Below are positions 1-5,240 of a stretch of DNA of 5,240 bases, piece after piece. Within the stretch, counting starts at the first letter, position 1, and the number at the start of each line of letters is the position of its first letter. The stretch is from an uncultured Oscillospiraceae bacterium (GTDB taxonomy: Bacteria; Bacillota; Clostridia; Oscillospirales; Ruminococcaceae): contig URGV01000070.1 in assembly GCA_900547455.1 (NCBI GenBank), positions 1-5,240 on the forward strand, in the 5' to 3' direction. Under the pieces are notes generated by a model. The model made no database searches. It was not told the DNA's origin and saw nothing but the letters and a program-made list of their open reading frames with translations. The translations under genes were made by a program, and so were the position numbers.

Positions 1-17
1 TGCCCGCTGGACACCTG

Positions 18-37
18 CCACCTTTTGAAAAAGGTGG
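18..37. repeat. Short perfect hairpin upstream of the terminator
   Basis: CCACCTTT at 18-25 pairs with AAAGGTGG at 30-37, giving an 8 bp stem around a TGAA loop. A T-rich but interrupted stretch follows at 46-55, so it could act as a weak terminator. However, the much stronger terminator at 79-123 makes that role redundant. No coding sequence is convincing in 1-78: two of the three forward frames close soon, and the third has no recognisable protein similarity. It may instead be a dispersed palindromic repeat of this genome, which is an inference only. Confidence 0.5.
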
Positions 38-78
38 ACGAAAACTTTTATTTTTGGGGGCGGCAACTTCCCCTTTCC

Positions 79-123
79 TCGGGCGAAGCGCATAAAAATG
101 CGCTTCGCCCGATTTCGTTTTTT
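79..123 (+). terminator. Strong Rho-independent terminator of an upstream transcript
   Basis: TCGGGCGAAGCGCAT (79-93) pairs perfectly with its complement at 98-112, giving a 15 bp GC-rich stem with an AAAA loop. It is followed by the T-rich tail TTTCGTTTTTT (113-123). The matching A-run that a minus-strand terminator would need is absent to the left, so it works for + strand transcription. It lies upstream of the likely gltX promoter and therefore most simply ends the transcript of a gene that lies before the window. Confidence 0.92.
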
Positions 124-164
124 CGCCGATTGGGAAAAATCCGCCCCGCCCCTTTTCTTCCCCT

Positions 165-198
165 TTATTTTGTGATATTCTTATACTTATAAGATAAA
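165..198 (+). promoter_or_regulatory. Probable gltX-glnS promoter region
   Basis: This is an AT-rich patch in otherwise GC-rich DNA, between the upstream terminator and gltX. The best sigma-A-type pairing I see is TTGTGA (170-175) and GATAAA (193-198), 17 bases apart, each matching 4 of 6 consensus positions. TATAAG at 188-193 is a better -10 on its own (5 of 6) but has no good -35 at the right distance. The exact start of transcription is therefore uncertain. Placement as the promoter region is supported mainly by context and base composition. Confidence 0.5.
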
Positions 199-221
199 AC
201 CACGTTCTGTGATATTCTTAT
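171..221. repeat. 14-base direct repeat in the gltX leader
   Basis: TGTGATATTCTTAT occurs exactly at 171-184 and again at 208-221, 37 bases from start to start. The first copy runs into the dyad at 179-194 and the second lies in the likely untranslated leader. Possible readings are tandem regulator sites or a small local duplication. The second copy contains a GTG (209) in frame with gltX, but there is no ribosome binding site in front of it. Confidence 0.6.
179..194. promoter_or_regulatory. 16-base dyad over the promoter (possible operator)
   Basis: TCTTATACTTATAAGA has two perfect 7-base arms (TCTTATA and TATAAGA) around a central CT. It overlaps the candidate -10 elements of the gltX promoter. 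A symmetric site in this position is typical of a dimeric repressor operator, but AT-rich promoter DNA can be palindromic by chance. No known regulator motif is recognised. Confidence 0.35.
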
Positions 222-242
222 CAATCGGACAGATTCAACACG

Positions 243-248
243 AAGGAG
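243..248 (+). promoter_or_regulatory. Ribosome binding site that fixes the gltX start
   Basis: AAGGAG lies 11 bases before ATG 260. The alternative in-frame GTG at 209 would add 17 residues and has no such site. Its coding sequence would include the direct repeat and this ribosome binding site itself. Translation from 260 is therefore preferred. Confidence 0.8.
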
Positions 249-259
249 AGATCAAATAC

Positions 260-1912
260 ATGGATTATCAGCGTCTTGCAAACCTGCTTTTCCCTGATAT
301 CACCACCACCCCTGCGGACATCGAAGCGATGTACCCGCCCCGCAGCCTGCCTGAGGGCGCAAAGGTCACCCGCATCGCGCCAAGCCCCACCGGCTTTATG
401 CACCTGGGCAACCTGTTCAGCGCCATCGTCAGCGAGCGTCTGGCCCACCAGAGCGGCGGCGTCTTTTTCCTGCGCATCGAGGACACCGACCTCAAGCGCG
501 CGGTGGAGGGCGGTGTGGAGACCATCATCCGCGTCTTCAACCACTACGGCTTAAACTTTGACGAGGGCGCCACCATCGAAGGGGACAAGGGCGCCTACGG
601 CCCCTACCGCCAGCGCCAGCGCGCCAAAATTTACCAGACCTTTGCCAAGGTGCTGGTCGAGGAGGGACTTGCTTACCCCTGCTTCTGCACCGAGGAGGAA
701 CTCAACGAGATGCGCCAGCAGCAGCAGGAGATGAAGATCAACTTCGGCTACTACGGCCAGTGGGCAAAGTGCCGCGACCTCACATTCGAGCAGATTGAGG
801 AGAACATCCAGGCCGGCAAGCCTTACGTTCTGCGCTTCAGAAGTCCGGGCGACCCGAACAAGCGCTTTGTTCACCGCGACCTTGTCAAGGGCGACATCGA
901 GCTGCCGGAAAACGACCAGGACATCGTGCTGCTCAAGTCGGACGGCATCCCGACCTACCACTTCGCCCACGTCATCGACGACCACTTCATGGGCACCACC
1001 CACGTCGTCCGCGGCGAGGAGTGGCTGGCGACCCTGAACATCCACCTCCAGCTGTTCCGCACCCTGGGCTGGAAGCCGCCGAAATATGTCCACACCGCCC
1101 AGCTGATGAAGATGGACGGCGGCTCCAAGCGCAAGCTCTCCAAGAGAAAGGACCCGGAGCTGGCGCTCGACTTCTACAACGCTGAGGGCTACCCGGTGCC
1201 GTCGGTGCTGGAGTACCTGATGACCCTGCTAAACTCCAACTTTGAGGACTGGCGCATCGCCAACCCCACCGCCCCGATGGACGACTTCCAGTTCACCACC
1301 AAGAAGATGGGCAACAGCGGTTCGCTGTTTGACATCGACAAATTAAAGGATGTCAGCAAGAACACCATCTCGGTGATGAGCGCGGATGAGGTCTACAACG
1401 AGGTGACCGGCTGGGCCAAGGACTACGACCAGCAGCTCTACACCCTGCTGACCGGCGACGAGCAGAAGGCCAAGGCCATCTTTGCCATCGGCCGCGGCGG
1501 CGCCAAGCCCCGCAAGGACATCGCCATCTGGAGCGAGGTCAAGGACTACCTTGCCTTCTTCTACGACGAGCTGTATGTTCCGGCCACCGCGTACCCGGAA
1601 AATGTCGCCAAGGAGGACGCCATCGCCATCCTCACCCAGTACAAGGGCATCTACTCCCCTGCGGACGACGGCGACACCTGGTTTAACAAGGTGCGCGAGC
1701 TGGGCGAAACCCTCGGCTTTGCTGCCAAACCAAAGGACTACAAGAAAAACCCCGACCAGTTTAAGGGCCACGTCGGCGACGTCAGCCAGGTGATCCGCCT
1801 TGCCATCACCGGCCGCACCAACTCCCCGGACCTGTGCAGCGTGATGCAGATCCTCGGCGAAGCCACCTGCCAGCAGCGCCTGGACGAGGCGATCGCTACC
1901 CTGTCAAAATAA
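260..1912 (+). CDS. gltX: Glutamate--tRNA ligase (GluRS)
   Basis: Cytoplasmic class I aminoacyl-tRNA synthetase that charges tRNA(Glu) with glutamate using ATP. The protein is 550 residues from ATG 260. Visible landmarks: PSPTGFMHLGN (41-51) with the HIGH-class signature as HLGN; EDTD (74-77); a zinc-type CxC at 141-143 with a further Cys at 171; the core segment DGIPTYHFAHVIDDH (228-242); RGEEW (251-255); and the KMSKS-class loop KLSKR (292-296). The C-terminal roughly 230 residues fit the helical anticodon-binding part. About 35 residues precede the catalytic core and the total is longer than the roughly 470-490 of most bacterial GluRS. Both are usual, from memory, in clostridial versions. 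glnS follows 48 bases later with no terminator between, indicating an operon. Codons strongly favour G/C endings, as expected for a well-expressed housekeeping gene. Whether it is a discriminating GluRS cannot be read off directly, but the adjacent glnS makes that likely. Confidence 0.96.
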   Translation: MDYQRLANLLFPDITTTPADIEAMYPPRSLPEGAKVTRIAPSPTGFMHLGNLFSAIVSERLAHQSGGVFFLRIEDTDLKRAVEGGVETIIRVFNHYGLNFDEGATIEGDKGAYGPYRQRQRAKIYQTFAKVLVEEGLAYPCFCTEEELNEMRQQQQEMKINFGYYGQWAKCRDLTFEQIEENIQAGKPYVLRFRSPGDPNKRFVHRDLVKGDIELPENDQDIVLLKSDGIPTYHFAHVIDDHFMGTTHVVRGEEWLATLNIHLQLFRTLGWKPPKYVHTAQLMKMDGGSKRKLSKRKDPELALDFYNAEGYPVPSVLEYLMTLLNSNFEDWRIANPTAPMDDFQFTTKKMGNSGSLFDIDKLKDVSKNTISVMSADEVYNEVTGWAKDYDQQLYTLLTGDEQKAKAIFAIGRGGAKPRKDIAIWSEVKDYLAFFYDELYVPATAYPENVAKEDAIAILTQYKGIYSPADDGDTWFNKVRELGETLGFAAKPKDYKKNPDQFKGHVGDVSQVIRLAITGRTNSPDLCSVMQILGEATCQQRLDEAIATLSK

Positions 1913-1942
1913 ATTTGCAAACCATCCACCCGCAACCTATTT

Positions 1943-1949
1943 GGAAGGA
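1943..1949 (+). promoter_or_regulatory. glnS ribosome binding site
   Basis: GGAAGGA sits 11 bases before ATG 1961, inside the 48-base gltX-glnS spacer. The spacer shows no terminator-like hairpin and no clear promoter, which supports co-transcription. Confidence 0.7.
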
Positions 1950-1960
1950 CTGAATATAAA

Positions 1961-3643
1961 ATGGCTGATGAAAAAATCATGGACACCGAAAACGTGTCGA
2001 ACTTTATCCACGACATCATCGACCGCGACCTGGCCGAGGGCCGGGTCACCAAGGTGCACACCCGCTTCCCGCCTGAGCCGAACGGCTACCTGCACATCGG
2101 CTCGGCCAAGGCAATCTGGATCAACTCCGGCACCGCGCAGAAATACAACGGCCTGTTTAACCTGCGCTTTGACGACACCAACCCTGTCCGCGAGGACGAC
2201 GAGTACGTCAAATCGATCGAGGAGGACCTGCGCTGGCTGGGCGCCGAGCCGACCGGCGGCATCTACTACGGTTCGGACTACTTCGACAAGTGCTACGAGT
2301 ACGCCGTCAAGCTGATTAAGGACGGCAAAGCCTATGTCGACGACCTGACCGCCGACGAGATGCGCGAGTACCGCGGCACCCTGACCGAGCCGGGCAAGGA
2401 AAGCCCGTGGAGAAACCGCTCGGTGGAGGAAAACCTCGACCTGTTTGAGCGGATGAAGAACGGCGAGTTCCCGGACGGCAGCCACACCCTGCGCGCCAAG
2501 ATCGACATGGCCTCCCCGAACATGAACATGCGCGACCCGGCCATCTACCGCATCGTGCATGCGCACCATCACCGCCAGGGCGACAAGTGGTGCATCTACC
2601 CGCTGTACGACTTCGCCCATCCAATCCAGGACGCGCTGGAGGGCATCACCCACTCGCTGTGCTCGATCGAGTTTGAAAACCACCGCCCGCTGTACGACTG
2701 GGTTGTGGACAACATCGGCTTTGAGCACAAGCCCCACCAGTACGAGTTTGCCCGCCTGAACGTCACCCACACCGTCATGAGCAAGCGCTACCTGCGCGAG
2801 CTGGTCGAGACCAAAAAGGTGGACGGCTGGGACGACCCGAGAATGCCCACCATCTGCGGCCTGCGCCGCCGCGGCTACACCCCCAGCGCCATCAACGAGT
2901 TTGTCAAGAAGGCCGGTGTCGCCAAGGCCTACAGCATCGTCGACATCGGCCTGCTGGAGCACTGCATCCGTGATGAGCTCAACACCGCCGCCCAGCGCCG
3001 CGTCGCCGTCCTGCACCCGGTCAAGGTGGTCATCACCAACTACCCGGAGGACAAGGAAGAGTATTTCGAGCTGCCCAACATCCCGAAGAATGAGGAGGCC
3101 GGCGTCAGAAAGGTTCCGTTCACCCGCGAGCTCTACATCGACGCGGACGACTTTGCCGAGGTACCGCCTCCGAAGTTCTTTCGCATGAAACCGGACGGCG
3201 AGGTCCGCCTGATGGGCGCCTACATCGTCAAGTGCAACGAGGTTGTCAAGGACAAGCAGGGCAACGTCGTCGAGCTGCGCTGCACCGCCGACCTCGAGAC
3301 CGGCAACGGCAACCCGGTTGACGGCCGCAAGGTCAAGGGCACCATCCACTGGGTATCGGCCAAATACGCCATCGACGCCATCGTGCGCCTGTACGACTAC
3401 CTGTTCACCCTGGAAAATGTCAACGACGTTCCGGAGGGAACCAACTATCTGGACTACCTGAACCCGAACTCGCTGACCGAGCTCACCGGCTGCAAGCTGG
3501 AGCCTTCTCTTGCCGAAGCGAAAACCGGCGACAAATTCCAGTTTGTCCGCACCGGCTACTTCTGCAAGGACAGCAAGGACGAGGGCGTGTTCAATCAGAT
3601 CGTCGGACTCAAAGACAGCTGGGCCAAAGAAGCAAAGAAATAG
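1961..3643 (+). CDS. glnS: Glutamine--tRNA ligase (GlnRS)
   Basis: Class I synthetase that attaches glutamine directly to tRNA(Gln). It has 560 residues, close to the usual bacterial GlnRS length of about 550-560. Landmarks: [15 protein letters not shown] (36-50), with the HIGH signature as HIGS (45-48); DDTNP (71-75); [10 protein letters not shown] (238-247), in the amino-acid-binding core; VMSKRYL (272-278), the KMSKS-class loop; WDDPRMPT (290-297) followed by LRRRGYTP (301-308); and [13 protein letters not shown] (351-363), which opens the two-barrel anticodon-binding C-terminal half. [19 protein letters not shown] and the C-terminal barrels separate GlnRS from GluRS. It is the paralogue of the gene just upstream. 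GlnRS is patchy in Firmicutes and is generally thought to have reached bacteria by horizontal transfer, but codon use here matches gltX, so any transfer is old. The HIGS variant replaces the second His of the motif. Confidence 0.96.
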   Translation: MADEKIMDTENVSNFIHDIIDRDLAEGRVTKVHTRFPPEPNGYLHIGSAKAIWINSGTAQKYNGLFNLRFDDTNPVREDDEYVKSIEEDLRWLGAEPTGGIYYGSDYFDKCYEYAVKLIKDGKAYVDDLTADEMREYRGTLTEPGKESPWRNRSVEENLDLFERMKNGEFPDGSHTLRAKIDMASPNMNMRDPAIYRIVHAHHHRQGDKWCIYPLYDFAHPIQDALEGITHSLCSIEFENHRPLYDWVVDNIGFEHKPHQYEFARLNVTHTVMSKRYLRELVETKKVDGWDDPRMPTICGLRRRGYTPSAINEFVKKAGVAKAYSIVDIGLLEHCIRDELNTAAQRRVAVLHPVKVVITNYPEDKEEYFELPNIPKNEEAGVRKVPFTRELYIDADDFAEVPPPKFFRMKPDGEVRLMGAYIVKCNEVVKDKQGNVVELRCTADLETGNGNPVDGRKVKGTIHWVSAKYAIDAIVRLYDYLFTLENVNDVPEGTNYLDYLNPNSLTELTGCKLEPSLAEAKTGDKFQFVRTGYFCKDSKDEGVFNQIVGLKDSWAKEAKK

Positions 3644-3656
3644 CAGGCTGAGCCTG
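3644..3656. repeat. Perfect odd palindrome right after glnS stop
   Basis: CAGGCTGAGCCTG starts on the base after the glnS stop codon. Its arms CAGGCT and AGCCTG are perfect complements around one G. As RNA it would form a small GC-rich hairpin. No T-run follows, so it is not a standard intrinsic terminator. It may protect the 3' end of the synthetase mRNA, or be chance. Confidence 0.5.
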
Positions 3657-3659
3657 TAC

Positions 3660-3696
3660 CCAATTCGTGGCGGCATGATGCCGCGTCCAATTCATG
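3660..3696. repeat. 15-base palindrome flanked by near-identical direct repeats
   Basis: GCGGCATGATGCCGC (3670-3684) is a perfect odd palindrome. It is bracketed by CCAATTCGTG (3660-3669) and CCAATTCATG (3687-3696), which differ at one base. No T-run follows, so a terminator is not supported. The unit could be a regulator-binding site for the downstream hydrolase pair, a small palindromic repeat element, or part of a processed mRNA end. The remaining spacer to 3780 holds only a ribosome binding site and, at best, a poor promoter. Confidence 0.5.
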
Positions 3697-3764
3697 TATT
3701 GTTAAAGTAGGCAGCCCAACCTTTTACCTCGCAGCACAAAGTTTCTGTCGGACTTTTTCAGAAC

Positions 3765-3770
3765 AGGAGG
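3765..3770 (+). promoter_or_regulatory. Ribosome binding site of the alpha/beta hydrolase
   Basis: AGGAGG lies 10 bases before ATG 3781, inside the purine-rich run AGGAGGGAGGGGA (3765-3777). This clear site supports the chosen start. Confidence 0.75.
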
Positions 3771-3780
3771 GAGGGGACTT

Positions 3781-4605
3781 ATGTTTCACGCCAAAAACGG
3801 TCAGCTCAAACTGGAGGAAACCAGTGTGGATTATATTCGGTTTGGGACGGGGGAAAAGTACCTGATTCTGATTCCCGGTGTGGGGGACGGCCTGCGAACC
3901 GTTCGGGGCTCTGCCCTTCCCTTCTCCTTTTTGTATCGGATGTTTGCAAAGGAATACACCGTCTTTGCTTTCAGCCGGAAGAACAATCTTCCGGAAACCT
4001 ACACCACCGAACAGATGGCGGACGATCTCAGCCAGTGCATGGACCAGCTGCAGATTCCAAAAGCGGACCTTGTCGGCGTATCGCAGGGCGGGATGATCGC
4101 GCTGCACCTTGCCCTTCGATATCCTCAAAAGGTGGGCAAGCTTGTCCTAGTCGTTTCCCTTGCCCGGCAGAACCCCATCATCCAGCAGGCTGTGACCCAC
4201 TGGATTGATTTGGTGTCCGCACAGCGTTACCGGGAACTCTTTCTGGACATCGCCAAAAAGTCCTACTCTCCCCCATACCTCAAGCGCGCCCTGCCGCTTT
4301 ACTCCCTGCTTGCCAGGGCGATGAAGCCCAAGAACCCACAGCGCTTTCTGACGATGGCCCGCTCCTGCTTAACGCACGACTGCTATTTGCAGCTGCAGCA
4401 AATAGCCTGCCCCACCCTGATCATCGCTGGCGGCCGGGATCAGATTGTCGGCGCGGAAGCTTCCAGGGAAATAGCTTCACAGATTGTCGGAAGTCAGCTG
4501 TACATTTATGAAGATCTAGGACACGGACTCTATGAGGAGGCGAAGGATTTTTCTCAACGCATTCTTTCCTTTCTCACCTCCTCTATCCAAGGAGGTTCTT
4601 TATGA
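3781..4605 (+). CDS. Alpha/beta-fold hydrolase
   Basis: A 274-residue soluble protein of the alpha/beta hydrolase fold, with no signal peptide or clear membrane segment. The nucleophile elbow GVSQGG (99-104) places Ser101 as nucleophile. Asp220 in IIAGGRDQIVG (214-224) and His248 in DLGHGLY (245-251) complete a plausible Ser-Asp-His triad. IPGVGDG (31-37) is the likely oxyanion-loop region, replacing the common HG signature. A cap of roughly residues 130-200 separates Ser from Asp, as in esterases, lactonases and haloperoxidase-like members. The substrate cannot be assigned. It overlaps the next gene by ATGA, and that gene's ribosome binding site encodes part of this protein's last residues, so the two are probably co-translated. 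Codon use is looser than in gltX and glnS (more ATT, TTT, CGG), which fits lower expression or a different origin. It is likely transcribed from its own promoter or by read-through from glnS. Confidence 0.88.
   Translation: MFHAKNGQLKLEETSVDYIRFGTGEKYLILIPGVGDGLRTVRGSALPFSFLYRMFAKEYTVFAFSRKNNLPETYTTEQMADDLSQCMDQLQIPKADLVGVSQGGMIALHLALRYPQKVGKLVLVVSLARQNPIIQQAVTHWIDLVSAQRYRELFLDIAKKSYSPPYLKRALPLYSLLARAMKPKNPQRFLTMARSCLTHDCYLQLQQIACPTLIIAGGRDQIVGAEASREIASQIVGSQLYIYEDLGHGLYEEAKDFSQRILSFLTSSIQGGSL
4382..4406. repeat. Inverted repeat inside the hydrolase gene
   Basis: GCTATTTGC (4382-4390) and GCAAATAGC (4398-4406) are perfect 9-base complements separated by seven bases. The centre holds the smaller palindrome TGCAGCTGCA (4388-4397 when read through the arm edge). 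It lies within codons 201-209 of the hydrolase. It could form a hairpin in mRNA, or be a by-product of the Gln/Leu codons there. Confidence 0.55.
4589..4595 (+). promoter_or_regulatory. Near-perfect ribosome binding site within the hydrolase 3' end
   Basis: AAGGAGG is six bases before ATG 4602 and lies inside the last codons of the hydrolase. It supports the ATGA-overlap start of the next gene and translational coupling. Confidence 0.85.
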
Positions 4606-5240
4606 AAAAAATCGCCGTCATCGTCTACCCGCACTTTTCCCTGTACGAGGTCACCTGCCTGACCGAAGCGCTGATGTGGTTCGACCAACCGGTGGAGATC
4701 TTCGCCTCCTCCAGGGAGCCGGTCCGCTCCGAGGACGGCTTTCTAATCACGCCCGACAAAACACTGGACGAATTTTCTGCCGGGGACTATGCCTGCGTGG
4801 TGCTGCCCGGCATGATGATCCCCTTCCCTGCGCTGTTTGACCGCAAGCTGATCGACTTTCTGGTTTCCCTCAAGGGCAAGGACCTGCTGATTGCAGCCAT
4901 CTCCGCCGGACCGATGCTGCTTGCCAAAGCAAGGCTGCTGGAGGACGTTCACTTCATCTCCGGCATCTGGGAGGAGATCTGTCAGAACCTCGACTTCATC
5001 CCCCACCAGAACATCCTGCACAAGCCGCTGGTCAAGGAGAAGAACATCATCACAGCTGTCGGGTTTGCTTTCCGGGAATTTGCCGAGGCGGTCATCCGCA
5101 CCCTCGGCATCGACCCCTGCGAGCCCGGATTGTTCCACGGTGTCTACAAGGAGTTTACCGAGCAGGAGATGACCCATTTTATGGGGGGCAACTTGTCAAG
5201 TCAAGTGCAACAGCAAATTGGAAAAGATTTCAGAGGGGGA
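4602..5240 (+). CDS. DJ-1/PfpI-family protein, Ser-variant elbow, 3' end not in window
   Basis: The reading frame is open from ATG 4602 to the last base (213 codons, no stop seen). It begins MKKIAVIVYPHFSLYEVTCL: an N-terminal beta strand and then Glu16, matching the conserved acidic residue of DJ-1 (Glu18). DYACVVLPG (62-70) and LLIAAISAGPMLLAKARLL (95-113) are the family core. The elbow position that is Cys in most members (AAICAGP-like) is Ser101 here. NIITAVGFAFREFAEAVIRTLGI (148-170; first part NIITAVGFAF) matches the usual closing strand and helix. Family roles include glyoxalase/deglycase-like, chaperone, protease-like and regulatory functions; none can be chosen here, and the Ser substitution argues against the Cys-dependent ones. 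Members normally end soon after a segment like FTEQEMTHFM (185-194). The following roughly 17 codons look unrelated and may come from an inserted element beginning near 5193. It shares an ATGA overlap with the upstream hydrolase. Confidence 0.85.
   Translation, partial: MKKIAVIVYPHFSLYEVTCLTEALMWFDQPVEIFASSREPVRSEDGFLITPDKTLDEFSAGDYACVVLPGMMIPFPALFDRKLIDFLVSLKGKDLLIAAISAGPMLLAKARLLEDVHFISGIWEEICQNLDFIPHQNILHKPLVKEKNIITAVGFAFREFAEAVIRTLGIDPCEPGLFHGVYKEFTEQEMTHFMGGNLSSQVQQQIGKDFRGG
5193..5240. mobile_element. Possible insertion-sequence left end (IS30-like?), partial
   Basis: TTGTCAAGTCAAGTGCAACA (5193-5212) resembles, from memory, terminal inverted repeats of IS30-family elements, whose other end reads TTGCACTTGA...TTGACAA. 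It starts where the DJ-1-like reading frame stops looking like its family. The base composition turns A-rich, and the window closes on AGAGGGGGA (5232-5240), which looks like a ribosome binding site. That would suit a transposase gene starting just beyond the window. No transposase coding sequence and no second end are visible, so this is a hypothesis. Confidence 0.35.

Noticed and set aside
28..123. T-box riboswitch ending in the 79-123 terminator
   Set aside because: AGGTGGACG at 32-40 faintly recalls the T-box core, but the TGGNACCGCG pattern is absent and no antiterminator pairing with the terminator arm is visible. A likely promoter lies after the terminator. Sequence before base 1 is not available, so the rejection is not absolute.
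1..190. Tail of an upstream coding region in the first forward frame
   Set aside because: The frame is open to about 190 but runs straight through the terminator and promoter patch, and its translation has no recognisable protein character. The openness appears accidental.
209..259. GTG 209 as the start of gltX
   Set aside because: It is in frame and would add 17 residues, but it has no ribosome binding site, overlaps the 14-base direct repeat, and would translate through the good AAGGAG at 243-248. ATG 260 also gives the N-terminus expected for clostridial GluRS.
551..1093. Minus-strand and alternate-frame open reading frames within gltX, the hydrolase and the DJ-1-like gene
   Set aside because: They lie wholly inside recognised genes, lack ribosome binding sites and family motifs, and have compositions typical of antisense or shifted GC-rich coding DNA.
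1937..3676. A long open frame on the minus strand covering all of glnS (about 579 codons)
   Set aside because: It is an exact antisense shadow of a confidently identified GlnRS. Its translation is a low-complexity Val/Leu/Ala/Asp-rich string with no recognisable domain, as expected from the G/C-ending codons of the real gene.
3699..3727. Promoter TTGTTA (3699-3704) and TTTTAC (3722-3727) for the hydrolase pair
   Set aside because: The 17-base spacing is right, but the -10 matches only 3 of 6 consensus positions and nothing else supports it. The pair may equally be read through from glnS.

Overview
The window looks like chromosomal DNA from a GC-rich member of the Firmicutes, class Clostridia, most likely the Oscillospirales/Ruminococcaceae group of gut anaerobes. 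This is inferred from three things: strong AGGAGG-type ribosome binding sites, a long clostridial-style GluRS with an N-terminal extension of about 35 residues, and a GC-rich genome with AT-rich promoter patches. I cannot name a genus from the sequence alone. All genes read on the + strand.

Layout: bases 1-259 are non-coding. They hold a small hairpin, a very strong intrinsic terminator that closes an unseen upstream transcript, and an AT-rich promoter patch with a 16-base dyad and a 14-base direct repeat. Next come two paralogous class I aminoacyl-tRNA synthetases in one probable operon: gltX (260-1912, GluRS) and glnS (1961-3643, GlnRS), 48 bases apart. A 137-base spacer with two perfect odd palindromes leads to a second, translationally coupled pair. 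This is an alpha/beta hydrolase (3781-4605) and a DJ-1/PfpI-family protein (from 4602, open at the window end), which overlap by ATGA.

How the genes fit together: GluRS and GlnRS charge tRNA(Glu) and tRNA(Gln). Having GlnRS implies that this organism can make Gln-tRNA directly; many Firmicutes instead use the GatCAB transamidation route. The hydrolase and the DJ-1-like protein are probably made together, but their substrate or role cannot be read from sequence.

The most notable points are as follows. The DJ-1-like protein has serine where the family's reactive cysteine normally sits. Its last roughly 17 codons look foreign and begin at a sequence resembling an insertion-sequence terminus, possibly of the IS30 family, so the gene end may be disrupted just past the usual C-terminus. 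The gltX promoter patch carries operator-like symmetry. I did not find a convincing new multi-gene system here.
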